In this document: positions 1-5,839 of the stretch, one piece after another
Position numbering within the stretch: position 1 is the stretch's first letter
Layout of the letters: every line of letters begins with the position of its first letter
Assembly: GCA_947177925.1 (NCBI GenBank)
Contig: CAMWWJ010000185.1
Coordinates: forward strand, 1 to 6,751
DNA from: an uncultured Lachnospiraceae bacterium
GTDB lineage: Bacteria; Bacillota; Clostridia; Lachnospirales; Lachnospiraceae
Direction: 5' to 3'
DNA length: 6,751 bases
Program-made: the position numbers and the translations under genes
Notes under the pieces: generated by a model
The model's database searches: none
What the model was told of the DNA's origin: nothing
The model's input: only the letters and a program-made list of their open reading frames with translations

Positions 1-97
1 GCACGCCGTTTGGCACATATTTTTCACGCCGAAACGAAACATGTCCATCTCCGCCTTTTCCGCTTCTTACATAGATTTTTGCTCTGTCTGCAAACAT
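1..97 (-). CDS. obgE: Obg-family GTPase ObgE/CgtA, N-terminal fragment (gene runs off the window start)
   Basis: Only the first 32 codons lie in the window. They encode MFADRAKIYVRSGKGGDGHV followed by SFRREKYVPNGV, which is the start of the glycine-rich Obg fold. ObgE is an essential GTPase that binds the 50S subunit and acts in ribosome maturation and stress signalling; its GTPase domain lies outside the window. The ATG is set by a strong AGGAGG at 104-109, six bases upstream. Its position after rplU, prp and rpmA is the classic arrangement. Residue 32 is valine where the family as I recall it usually has glycine (PNGG or PKGG); this may be lineage variation. No convincing separate promoter is visible in the gap before it (the best is TTGACG at 176-181 with TACATT at 155-160 and a 15-base spacer), so expression probably depends on readthrough from rpmA. 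Confidence 0.95.
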   Translation of the reverse strand, partial: MFADRAKIYVRSGKGGDGHVSFRREKYVPNGV

Positions 98-115
98 AAT
101 CTGCCTCCTGTTTTT

Positions 116-152
116 AAAAAAGGAGCTTCAAACAGTTGTTGTTTGAAGCCCC
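116..152 (-). terminator. Intrinsic terminator or attenuator between rpmA and obgE
   Basis: On the minus strand, GGGGCTTCAAAC (152 to 141) pairs with GTTTGAAGCTCC (133 to 122). This gives a 12-bp stem with one G-U pair and a 7-base loop, followed directly by six T residues (121-116). The U tract appears only in the minus direction, so the element acts on the rpmA-side transcript. It ends just before the obgE ribosome binding site, so it probably allows partial readthrough. A small CCCGT/ACGGG hairpin lies upstream of it at 174-186. Confidence 0.88.
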
Positions 153-198
153 ACAATGTATTTCGTCATGTTGCCCGTCAAACGGGACTTACAACGTA

Positions 199-486
199 TT
201 ATTGCTCTTCTACTGGATAAACGGAAGCCTGCTTTTTGTCTCTTCCTTTTCTTTCGAATCTTAATACACCGTCAACTAAAGCAAATAATGTATCATCGCC
301 GCCACGACCTACATTAACGCCCGGATGAATCTTTGTTCCACGTTGTCTGTATAAGATATTTCCAGCCTTTACAAATTGTCCGTCAGCTCTCTTTGCACCT
401 AATCTCTTAGATTCGGAGTCTCTGCCGTTCTTTGTAGAACCTACACCTTTTTTATGAGCGAAAAATTGAAGGTTTAATTGCATCAT
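199..486 (-). CDS. rpmA: 50S ribosomal protein L27, precursor form with a Prp-cleaved N-terminal extension
   Basis: This 95-residue protein is bacterial L27, a 50S component whose N terminus reaches towards the peptidyl transferase centre. The body has the family signature HKKGVGSTKNGRDSESKRLG, then the conserved GGDDTLFAL region. It begins MMQLNLQFF before AHKKG, which is the Firmicute extension with the LNLQFF motif. By analogy with Staphylococcus aureus, Prp cuts between F9 and A10 to leave AHKKG as the mature end. Two ATGs stand in tandem (486 and 483). The first is preferred because the GGAGG at 496-500 lies 9 bases from it and 12 from the second. That ribosome binding site overlaps the prp stop region, so translation of the two genes is probably linked. 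Confidence 0.97.
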   Translation of the reverse strand: MMQLNLQFFAHKKGVGSTKNGRDSESKRLGAKRADGQFVKAGNILYRQRGTKIHPGVNVGRGGDDTLFALVDGVLRFERKGRDKKQASVYPVEEQ

Positions 487-490
487 GGTA

Positions 491-817
491 TTACACCTCC
501 TTGAATGTTAATTTCAAATACTTTTGGTACTGCTTAGCTAACTGGGATAAGCCAAGGGTCATGGAATTTAAAATCAACTTGGCTTCTTTGCCTGCATGTT
601 CATTTAAAATGAATTTCATATATGCTGCCTCTTCCCTTTCCTCATATCCAAACGTATCGTCCGTATATGTCTCAATGGAATTATAGGCAGTACATGCTAA
701 AATGGAAATAGCTGCACAGACGATGTCGCTGCCACTTTCTCCATAGCCGGCATGTCCTTTCATTTCAAATCCAACCGCATCTTTCTGCTTATCCTGATAA
801 ATGGTTATCTTAGTCAT
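491..817 (-). CDS. prp: Ribosomal-processing cysteine protease Prp
   Basis: This 108-residue protein matches Prp (formerly YsxB, DUF464), which removes the N-terminal extension of L27 before assembly into the 50S subunit. The catalytic pair is visible: His22 in GHAGYGESGSD and Cys34 in IVCAAIS, at the spacing known for the S. aureus enzyme. Length is typical. The gene sits between rplU and rpmA, its standard place, and its substrate motif LNLQFF is present in the neighbouring L27, so protease and target agree. The ATG lies 2 bases after the rplU stop. No strong Shine-Dalgarno precedes it (the upstream bases are AAGATTAACGCATAAGT), which suggests translational coupling to rplU and lower output than the two ribosomal proteins. 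Confidence 0.95.
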   Translation of the reverse strand: MTKITIYQDKQKDAVGFEMKGHAGYGESGSDIVCAAISILACTAYNSIETYTDDTFGYEEREEAAYMKFILNEHAGKEAKLILNSMTLGLSQLAKQYQKYLKLTFKEV

Positions 818-819
818 AC

Positions 820-1125
820 TTATGCGTTAATCTTGTCAATCTTAACTTCAGTGTATGCTTGTCTATGACCATTTTTCTTGTGGTATCCGGATTTTCTCTT
901 ATACTTATAAACGATAACCTTTTTGGCTTTTCCCTGATTGGTAACCGTTCCGGTTACAGTTGCATTTGCTACGTCAGAACCAACCTTTAAGCTGTTATCG
1001 CTTACTGCAAGAACCTGGTCAAATGTTACAGTGTTTCCGGCTTCTACGTCTAATTTTTCAACGCGTACTACATCGCCTTCAGAAACCTTGTATTGTTTTC
1101 CACCTGTTGCAATAATTGCGTACAT
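820..1125 (-). CDS. rplU: 50S ribosomal protein L21
   Basis: This 101-residue protein is L21, a 23S rRNA-binding protein of the 50S subunit. The start MYAIIATGGKQYKVSEGD and the C-terminal part with YKYKRKSGYHKKNGHRQ are diagnostic, and the length is normal for the family. It is the first gene of the rplU-prp-rpmA unit. The ATG is supported by AGGAGGTG (1130-1137). It is preceded by a leader of about 80 bases and a near-consensus promoter, so it probably starts the ribosomal transcript, and the leader may give autoregulation by L21 itself. Confidence 0.98.
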   Translation of the reverse strand: MYAIIATGGKQYKVSEGDVVRVEKLDVEAGNTVTFDQVLAVSDNSLKVGSDVANATVTGTVTNQGKAKKVIVYKYKRKSGYHKKNGHRQAYTEVKIDKINA

Positions 1126-1206
1126 AAGGCACCTCCTGTTTCTTTACTCGCTGAGATTGGTGGCGGCTGTAAAACAGACGCACTTTTACCTGCTCATGCG
1201 GCATAC
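1126..1206 (-). promoter_or_regulatory. Structured 5' leader of rplU, probable L21 autoregulatory leader
   Basis: The stretch between the rplU promoter and its ATG is GC-richer than its surroundings and can fold. On the minus strand GTAAAA and TTTTAC form a 6-bp hairpin around GTGCGTCTG, flanked by GCCGCATGAGCAGG and GCCGCCACCAATCTCAGCGAG. Many Firmicutes carry an L21 leader RNA (Rfam L21_leader) at exactly this place. I assign it from position and hairpin layout and could not run a covariance model. The 5' end is estimated from the -10 box. Confidence 0.65.
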
Positions 1207-1212
1207 CGTTGT

Positions 1213-1241
1213 ATGATAGCATGGAAATAGCTGGATGTCAA
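1213..1241 (-). promoter_or_regulatory. Sigma-A promoter of the rplU-prp-rpmA operon
   Basis: On the minus strand TTGACA (1241 to 1236) is followed by a 17-base spacer and TATCAT (1218 to 1213), with a TG one base upstream of the -10 giving an extended -10. This is a near-consensus housekeeping promoter. Its -35 box begins only 15 bases after the stop codon of the upstream lipoprotein gene, with no terminator between. Confidence 0.9.
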
Positions 1242-1256
1242 GAGATTTTCCACATT

Positions 1257-2186
1257 CTACTCACCTTTGTCTTTTATGGTTATAACAACGGTTACCTTAT
1301 CTCCATTATCCGAATAAGTGTCCATAATATATTGCTGTTCCCCAAAAGGATATATTTGTGAAGCGGCAGCTTTCGCTTCTTTTTTTAACCGGAATAAAAG
1401 GTGGGCTTTTCCATTTTCAAAATCATATCCATATAGACAATTGTCGCTTTCATAGTTAAAATCATAGTCCATGCCGGATTTAAAGTTTCCGGTATAGGTT
1501 CCGGTCAGCTTTATTTTATTTTCTTTTAAAGGCTGAAAGGTTTCTTCATCAATTTCTTTTACAAGATAATTGGCGCCGGAACGGGTTATGCATGCAACCC
1601 TTCCATTTTTCAATGCTACAAGCCCTTCTGTAGATCCATCCAAATTTGAAATTTCATTTAAATCCTGATCCATTACATACAGCTTGTTGCCTGCTCCAAA
1701 ATAATAGTTGCCGTTTTTATCTACCTGTATATAGAAAATTGCCCGAATGTCGCTTCGATATTCTATGGGAAAATCTTCGTATAGCTTTTCGACGGCATCC
1801 AAATTGGTATAAAAAATATATTTTTGTCCACGAAGTGCCAATGCATAGATATCATTGTTTTCCGACACCACAAAATCAATGACCGAATCTTCCAGTAAAA
1901 CCTTTAAAGATTCCTTTTTGATTTCATATCCATCTAATTGATAGGATATCAGTCTTCCTTTGCTTCTGCTATCTTCCAAATAATTATCTGCTGCATATAT
2001 AATCCCGTTTTTTACGATTACCTTACTGCAGCCCTTTAACAAATATCCGTTTTTCAGTTTCGTGATTTCGTAGGAAGAATTCCCGGTATGGTCAATCACA
2101 CTGTTGCAGCCGGACATGGAGATAAATACTGTAAGAAAAAACAACAGCATAAAAATAGATTTTCTTTTTTTTCTATAACCTGTCAT
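1257..2186 (-). CDS. Putative lipoprotein, possible beta-propeller, last gene of the peptide/ABC operon
   Basis: I do not recognise a named family. The N terminus is basic (MTGYRKKRKS), then a hydrophobic stretch and MSGC, a plausible lipobox with Cys27 as the lipidated residue, so it should be anchored outside the cytoplasmic membrane. The roughly 280-residue outer part repeats strand-rich units with an NG or ND turn before aromatic residues (NGIIYAADNY, NNDIYALALRG, NGNYYFGAGNKLYVMDQD, NGRVACITRSGANYLV), which suggests a five-or-so-bladed propeller; this is inference. I chose the ATG at 2186 because AAGGA lies 9 bases upstream. An ATG at 2204 would add MEGLFR but has no properly spaced site. 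The gene overlaps the ATPase gene by 14 bases, so the two are co-expressed. It may be an immunity or accessory subunit. An A8 run lies in codons 5-8. Confidence 0.8.
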   Translation of the reverse strand: MTGYRKKRKSIFMLLFFLTVFISMSGCNSVIDHTGNSSYEITKLKNGYLLKGCSKVIVKNGIIYAADNYLEDSRSKGRLISYQLDGYEIKKESLKVLLEDSVIDFVVSENNDIYALALRGQKYIFYTNLDAVEKLYEDFPIEYRSDIRAIFYIQVDKNGNYYFGAGNKLYVMDQDLNEISNLDGSTEGLVALKNGRVACITRSGANYLVKEIDEETFQPLKENKIKLTGTYTGNFKSGMDYDFNYESDNCLYGYDFENGKAHLLFRLKKEAKAAASQIYPFGEQQYIMDTYSDNGDKVTVVITIKDKGE

Positions 2187-2847
2187 CCGAAACAATCCTT
2201 CCATCTTCCAGACGAATAATCCGGTCTGTCATATTTGCGATATGTTCATCATGGGTAACTACTAAAATGGTCTTGCCCTTTTGATTCATCTCTTTTAATA
2301 GCTTCATGATATCCTGTCCTGTGGTCTGGTCTAAGGAGCCGGTGGGCTCATCTGCCAAAATCAGGTCGTTGCCGGATGCCATGGCGCGGGCTATGGCACA
2401 TCTTTGCTGTTCCCCACCGGAAATATGTCCGGGAAATTTTTTCTTTAAATGTCCGATTCCAAGCTGGCCTAAAAGCGCTTCTGCCGTTTCCTTCCGCTCC
2501 TTCTTTTTTATGTTTTTGGCACGCATGGGCAGTTCCACATTTTCCCTGACGGTATAGCCCTGAATCAGCTCAAACTTTTGAAAGACGAAAGCGATATTGT
2601 TTTTGCGGAATTCATTTAACTGTTTGCTGCCGTATTTGGAAACCTCACAGTCCTTAAACTGATAAGTCCCCTCCGTAGGAACGTCCATTGCACCTAAAAT
2701 GTTAAGCAGTGTGGTTTTGCCTGAGCCGGAAGGCCCCATAATGGCAGTGATTTCTCCCTGTTCGATATGTAAGTTTATATGATCCAATACTCTCGTCTTG
2801 GCTTCTCCCATACCGTAATCCATGCAGATGTCTTTTAAATCTATCAT
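2173..2847 (-). CDS. ABC transporter ATP-binding protein, LolD/MacB type
   Basis: This complete 224-residue nucleotide-binding domain should power the adjacent permeases at the inner face of the membrane. Visible motifs are Tyr11 as the A-loop aromatic, Walker A GPSGSGKT at 38-45, Q-loop Gln90 in FVFQK, signature ISGGEQQR at 142-149 (Ile replacing the usual Leu), Walker B LILADE at 162-167, D-loop SLD at 171-173, and switch His199 in VVTHDE. All catalytic residues are intact. Length and the EPTGSLD pattern fit the MacB/LolD/FtsE branch, whose members drive conformational work by FtsX-like permeases rather than classic substrate tunnels. The start is supported by GAGGTG 7 bases upstream. It overlaps the upstream permease by ATGA (4 bases), a sign of coupled translation and of a fixed complex. 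Confidence 0.95.
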   Translation of the reverse strand: MIDLKDICMDYGMGEAKTRVLDHINLHIEQGEITAIMGPSGSGKTTLLNILGAMDVPTEGTYQFKDCEVSKYGSKQLNEFRKNNIAFVFQKFELIQGYTVRENVELPMRAKNIKKKERKETAEALLGQLGIGHLKKKFPGHISGGEQQRCAIARAMASGNDLILADEPTGSLDQTTGQDIMKLLKEMNQKGKTILVVTHDEHIANMTDRIIRLEDGRIVSDDRL

Positions 2848-4127
2848 AATGTTTCACCTCTTATATAGTCGATTGGTTTCCGGTTCCTTACCTGTACTGC
2901 TTTTATCCAGGTCAGCATAAGACAGAGGAAGAGAACGACTACTGCCAAAAGACCGTAGCTTTTGCTGTATATGCCTATCAGGTCGCTGGTGCGCTGTTTT
3001 CCTATGTATTCCACCCATTTACTATATTGAGCCTGTAATGCAAAATAACTAAAAAAGATAGTAAGTCCGGCAGAAAACAGAATTGGCAGGATACTGTCCA
3101 AAACTTCAATTACGAAAATATCCTTTTGCGAAAAGCCATTGGCATACCAGATGCCGATAACGTTTCCGTTGTTCATTTTTTCCGCTAATGTATTGCATAG
3201 AAGTACGCTGATGCAGATTAGTATAGTAATTACCAGAAAATATCCTATATTTTTAATCAGTATCCGATTCTCCTCTTTCTGCTCTTTCAATACTCCCAAC
3301 CAATCGGATTTTTCTATTTCCACTCCGGTTTTTTGGGAGATTTCATCTAATATAGCATTGACTTCATCGCTGGTTTTTCCGTTGGTCAGAAAATAGGTAT
3401 TATAATCAATGGGGGCAACATCAATCATGACTATCTTATCGTCCAATACTTCACCGTAATAGAGATTGAACAAGTCTCTGCTTGTTAATATTTTATCACT
3501 TAAAATCTTGCTGCCCTCTGCCAAATAGCCCTTGACAATGTATTTAATATTTTTTTCATCGCTGAATCCAGTATAATCCTTATTATAGTAAACTGTTCCC
3601 ACAGGAATATCATGAAAGCCAGAGCCTAAGTATAAGTATCTTTCATTTCCCTTTGGATTCGTTTCTAAAACTCCCTCCCTTAGCTCTATACCGCATAACT
3701 GAAGGAACTCTCCGTAAATTGGGACACATATAACAGAGGTGTTGTCAGTCATATGACCGTTATTTATTAATATCTTTTTGATATTAAATTCACTTTGTTG
3801 TGCTGATAATTCCTCTGCAAAATTGTCCATACCCACTTCTTTAAAATATCGTTGTCCAATACTGGAAAGGCCTTTCTTTTTCATTTCTTCCATAAATTCT
3901 ATTCCCTTGTCATCATTATTAAGAATCCGAACAGTTCCCAAATTATTATTCCCACCTACTATAATCCGGTCTGCTGCGTACTCCCTCTCATTTACGATAA
4001 AGTAGGCAAAGCCGGTAATGATGATTAGCAGAAAGGATATGCAAAGAAGCAAAAAATTGATAAAGCGCTTTAACAGGTTGGTCCTGCAGTTTAAATATAC
4101 ATAATAGATATGATTTTTCCCTTTCAT
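2844..4127 (-). CDS. FtsX/MacB-like ABC permease subunit (second permease of the operon)
   Basis: This 427-residue membrane protein has the type VII ABC layout: one N-terminal membrane helix (about 21-45), a large extracytoplasmic domain (about 46-292), then three helices near 293-317, 344-366 and 391-411. The segment GIWYANGFSQKDIF between helices 2 and 3 resembles the cytoplasmic coupling region of FtsX-like permeases, and the tail KPIDYIRGE matches the Pro-Ile...Arg-Gly-Glu end common in that family. Its ATG directly abuts the stop of the upstream permease (TAAATG). Its ribosome binding site (GAGG) lies inside that gene's last codons. It probably pairs with the 377-residue permease as a heterodimer on the shared ATPase. 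Substrate is unknown; the operon suggests the secreted peptide or its target. Confidence 0.85.
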   Translation of the reverse strand: MKGKNHIYYVYLNCRTNLLKRFINFLLLCISFLLIIITGFAYFIVNEREYAADRIIVGGNNNLGTVRILNNDDKGIEFMEEMKKKGLSSIGQRYFKEVGMDNFAEELSAQQSEFNIKKILINNGHMTDNTSVICVPIYGEFLQLCGIELREGVLETNPKGNERYLYLGSGFHDIPVGTVYYNKDYTGFSDEKNIKYIVKGYLAEGSKILSDKILTSRDLFNLYYGEVLDDKIVMIDVAPIDYNTYFLTNGKTSDEVNAILDEISQKTGVEIEKSDWLGVLKEQKEENRILIKNIGYFLVITILICISVLLCNTLAEKMNNGNVIGIWYANGFSQKDIFVIEVLDSILPILFSAGLTIFFSYFALQAQYSKWVEYIGKQRTSDLIGIYSKSYGLLAVVVLFLCLMLTWIKAVQVRNRKPIDYIRGETL

Positions 4128-5261
4128 TTAAATTACCTCAAACAGATTCGTTCCGATTTTTCTTATAGAACGGTTTCGTAATATATTGATGATTGGCACT
4201 ATGGTAGTCAGCATGAACAGAAAAAACAGGCCAGCTGCCAGCAAAAGAAGCGGCAACTTCCGAAATACCAGCAGGGCTCCCATGATTCCGATTCCATAGC
4301 ACAACCAGACTTTATGATAAAAATACCAGATAATTTTCCCATCACCTAATCCAAAGGCACGCATAATAATCAAATCCCTTTTATACCGTTCAAACAACAG
4401 TTTTGCAATGATGCAGGAATTGTAAAGGGCAAAGATAATCAGTCCCAGTAAAAAGTATTTCAATAGCTTCATGAAAAATCCGAAATCCCATTCATTTGAA
4501 GCCTCCACTATCACAACTTCAAAATTCGGATAGTATTGTTTGCACCATTCTGTTATAGTTGCAAGTTCCTTATCTACATCCGAATAATCAGACATAAAAA
4601 GCCAGGCTGTTACATTATATGGATTATCAGGACCTCGATACGACAACTTATCCTTCAGGACATCGCTAATCCATTGATAATTTGCAAAAATCCGGGAATC
4701 TGATTCATTTCCGGTAGTGTCTTCCAATATGCCGATTACCTCATAAGGCTCATTATCAATAAGTAAGTATCTCTTTTTCCCATCTAAATAAGTGCTTTTT
4801 AATATCCCTGTTCCGATTATCACAGTATTTTGATTATTGTTGCCATTCTCCCAGTACCTTCCGCTTTTTAGAGGATATTTAAGAGGCTCATTCTGGCTTA
4901 ACAATATGGATACAGAATCGCTCAACCCAGCCTTTCCCAAAAGTACCTCTATGTACATAAACAGATTACCGGTTTTTATTTCACGCAGTTCTTCCAGATG
5001 GCCGAAAGAATCGGGCATGATACTTTGTTGCTCTTCATATTCCACAGTAGCATCTGTTTCAGCAGAAAGATCTTCGTTCCTGTTAAACCAAATATTTTTC
5101 TGAATGGTATACACACTTTGTTTCCTAAGTTTCTGAATATGGTATATTTTATCTGCTCCCTGAAAGACAAAGCAGATAAATGTCAGAGTTAGTATTAAGG
5201 AGATACCAATCATGAAATCAAAATAGAATTGTTCTTTTGGAGTATGCTTTATTTTTTTCAT
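4128..5261 (-). CDS. FtsX/MacB-like ABC permease subunit (first permease of the operon)
   Basis: This 377-residue membrane protein has the same plan as its neighbour: helix 1 at about 16-34, an extracytoplasmic domain to about 261, then helices near 264-288, 318-334 and 337-361. The segment KRDLIIMRAFGLGDGKIIWY is typical of the coupling region in FtsX-like permeases. Sequence similarity to the 427-residue partner is low by eye, so they look like diverged halves rather than a recent duplication. I start it at the ATG (5261), with AAGGA six bases upstream. A TTG at 5276 is in frame but would place that site inside the gene. The gene follows the peptide gene after 75 bases that contain a strong hairpin, so it is probably expressed less than the peptide. 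Confidence 0.85.
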   Translation of the reverse strand: MKKIKHTPKEQFYFDFMIGISLILTLTFICFVFQGADKIYHIQKLRKQSVYTIQKNIWFNRNEDLSAETDATVEYEEQQSIMPDSFGHLEELREIKTGNLFMYIEVLLGKAGLSDSVSILLSQNEPLKYPLKSGRYWENGNNNQNTVIIGTGILKSTYLDGKKRYLLIDNEPYEVIGILEDTTGNESDSRIFANYQWISDVLKDKLSYRGPDNPYNVTAWLFMSDYSDVDKELATITEWCKQYYPNFEVVIVEASNEWDFGFFMKLLKYFLLGLIIFALYNSCIIAKLLFERYKRDLIIMRAFGLGDGKIIWYFYHKVWLCYGIGIMGALLVFRKLPLLLLAAGLFFLFMLTTIVPIINILRNRSIRKIGTNLFEVI

Positions 5262-5275
5262 AAGATTTCCTTTCA

Positions 5276-5308
5276 AGACCGACTCTCAATTAAATAACGA
5301 GCCGGTCT
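5276..5308 (-). other. Intercistronic hairpin between the peptide gene and the permease genes
   Basis: On the minus strand AGACCGGCTC and GAGTCGGTCT form a 10-bp stem with one G-U pair around a 13-base AT-rich loop. It is not followed by a U tract (the next bases are TGAAAGG, the next gene's ribosome binding site), so it is unlikely to be a full terminator. A hairpin at this point commonly protects the 3' end of a short, abundant peptide message or limits downstream expression. That role is inferred. Confidence 0.7.
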
Positions 5309-5336
5309 CTAGTTCATCACTTTATTTAATTTTTTG

Positions 5337-5699
5337 TCAATATGCCGTAGCCCTTACAGTTCCATTTCCTTGAAGAGTAATTGTGCTTTTGCTTTCTTTT
5401 GCCTTAAAGCTTACTCCTCGATTTGAATCATCTCCATAAGTTAAAGGTCTCTGGTTTACAACATCTGTATAACTGTTTCCATTTCCCACTGAAAATGTAG
5501 CTTTTGTAACCGCACCAGCATTTGAACCAGCTAACCATGCACTATAAACTCCAGCAGAACCAGTTCGATTGATTACTCCAAACGAATATGCAGAATTATC
5601 AAATGGTAGAGAAGTGGATGCCGCCTTTACCGGCACAGAACACATTACAACCATAGCTCCCGCCAAAGCAATTCCTAACATTTTTTTGTTTTTCTTCAT
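5337..5699 (-). CDS. Small secreted peptide, candidate bacteriocin (distant lactococcin 972-like)
   Basis: The 120-residue product has a clear Sec signal peptide: MKKNKK, a hydrophobic core (7-22) and a VKA cleavage site near residue 26. Cleavage leaves about 94 residues. Cys20 is inside the signal, has Met before it and does not form a lipobox. The mature part has no cysteine, one tryptophan, and is rich in Ser, Gly, Asn, Thr and Ala with alternating strand patterns; it ends in an aromatic residue. The GVYSAW...GSN...KATFSV pattern and the cysteine-free, Sec-dependent format recall the lactococcin 972 family (whose founder binds lipid II), as does the order peptide, membrane proteins, ABC ATPase. 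The match is weak and by eye. It could instead be an unrelated secreted beta-rich protein. A perfect-consensus promoter and an AAAGGA site indicate high expression. It is the first gene of the operon. Confidence 0.75.
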   Translation of the reverse strand: MKKNKKMLGIALAGAMVVMCSVPVKAASTSLPFDNSAYSFGVINRTGSAGVYSAWLAGSNAGAVTKATFSVGNGNSYTDVVNQRPLTYGDDSNRGVSFKAKESKSTITLQGNGTVRATAY

Positions 5700-5734
5700 T
5701 TCTTTTTTTCCTTTCTATTATTCTATTTTTTTGT

Positions 5735-5774
5735 GCATACAGCCATAACCCGGGTTTTTAGATGCTGTTTATGC
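5735..5774 (-). promoter_or_regulatory. 5' UTR hairpin of the peptide operon enclosing a 10-bp palindrome
   Basis: On the minus strand GCATA-AA-CAGC pairs with GCTG-TATGC, a 9-bp stem with a 2-base bulge. The loop carries AACCCGGGTT (5747-5756), a perfect 10-bp palindrome. The element lies in the roughly 95-base leader between the promoter and the peptide start. No U tract follows in either direction, so it is not an intrinsic terminator. It could stabilise the message or be a protein-binding site; neither can be shown from sequence alone. Confidence 0.55.
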
Positions 5775-5799
5775 CTATACTTACTCCGCCATTAGTTTG

Positions 5800-5828
5800 A
5801 TTATAGACTCACCTACGGAAACTGTCAA
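5800..5828 (-). promoter_or_regulatory. Perfect-consensus sigma-A promoter of the peptide operon
   Basis: On the minus strand TTGACA (5828 to 5823), a 17-base spacer and TATAAT (5805 to 5800) match the housekeeping consensus at every position. Transcription should start near 5793, giving a leader of about 95 bases. It would drive the peptide, both permeases, the ATPase and the lipoprotein. Such a strong promoter usually needs a repressor or post-transcriptional control if the product is costly or toxic. Confidence 0.93.
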
Positions 5829-5839
5829 TAGTTATTAGG

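Noticed and set aside
938..1216. Plus-strand open frame of 92 codons across rplU and its leader
   Set aside because: It is antisense to a certain ribosomal protein gene and its leader, has no ribosome binding site, and has low-complexity composition typical of a shadow frame.
1222..1252. Inverted repeat TGGAAA/TTTCCA around the -35 of the rplU promoter
   Set aside because: Only six pairs with a 19-base gap and no U tract, so neither a terminator nor a convincing operator; likely chance.
2187..2204. Upstream ATG (2204) for the lipoprotein
   Set aside because: GGAAG lies directly against this ATG with no spacing, and the extra MEGLFR dilutes the signal peptide; the ATG at 2186 has AAGGA at nine bases.
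4976..5192. Short alternative frames on both strands inside the first permease gene
   Set aside because: They lie within a well-supported membrane protein gene, have no ribosome binding sites and show no recognisable protein features.
5261..5276. In-frame TTG start five codons upstream of the first permease ATG
   Set aside because: Using it would put the AAGGA ribosome binding site inside the coding region, and no site precedes the TTG at suitable spacing; the ATG at 5261 explains the sequence better.
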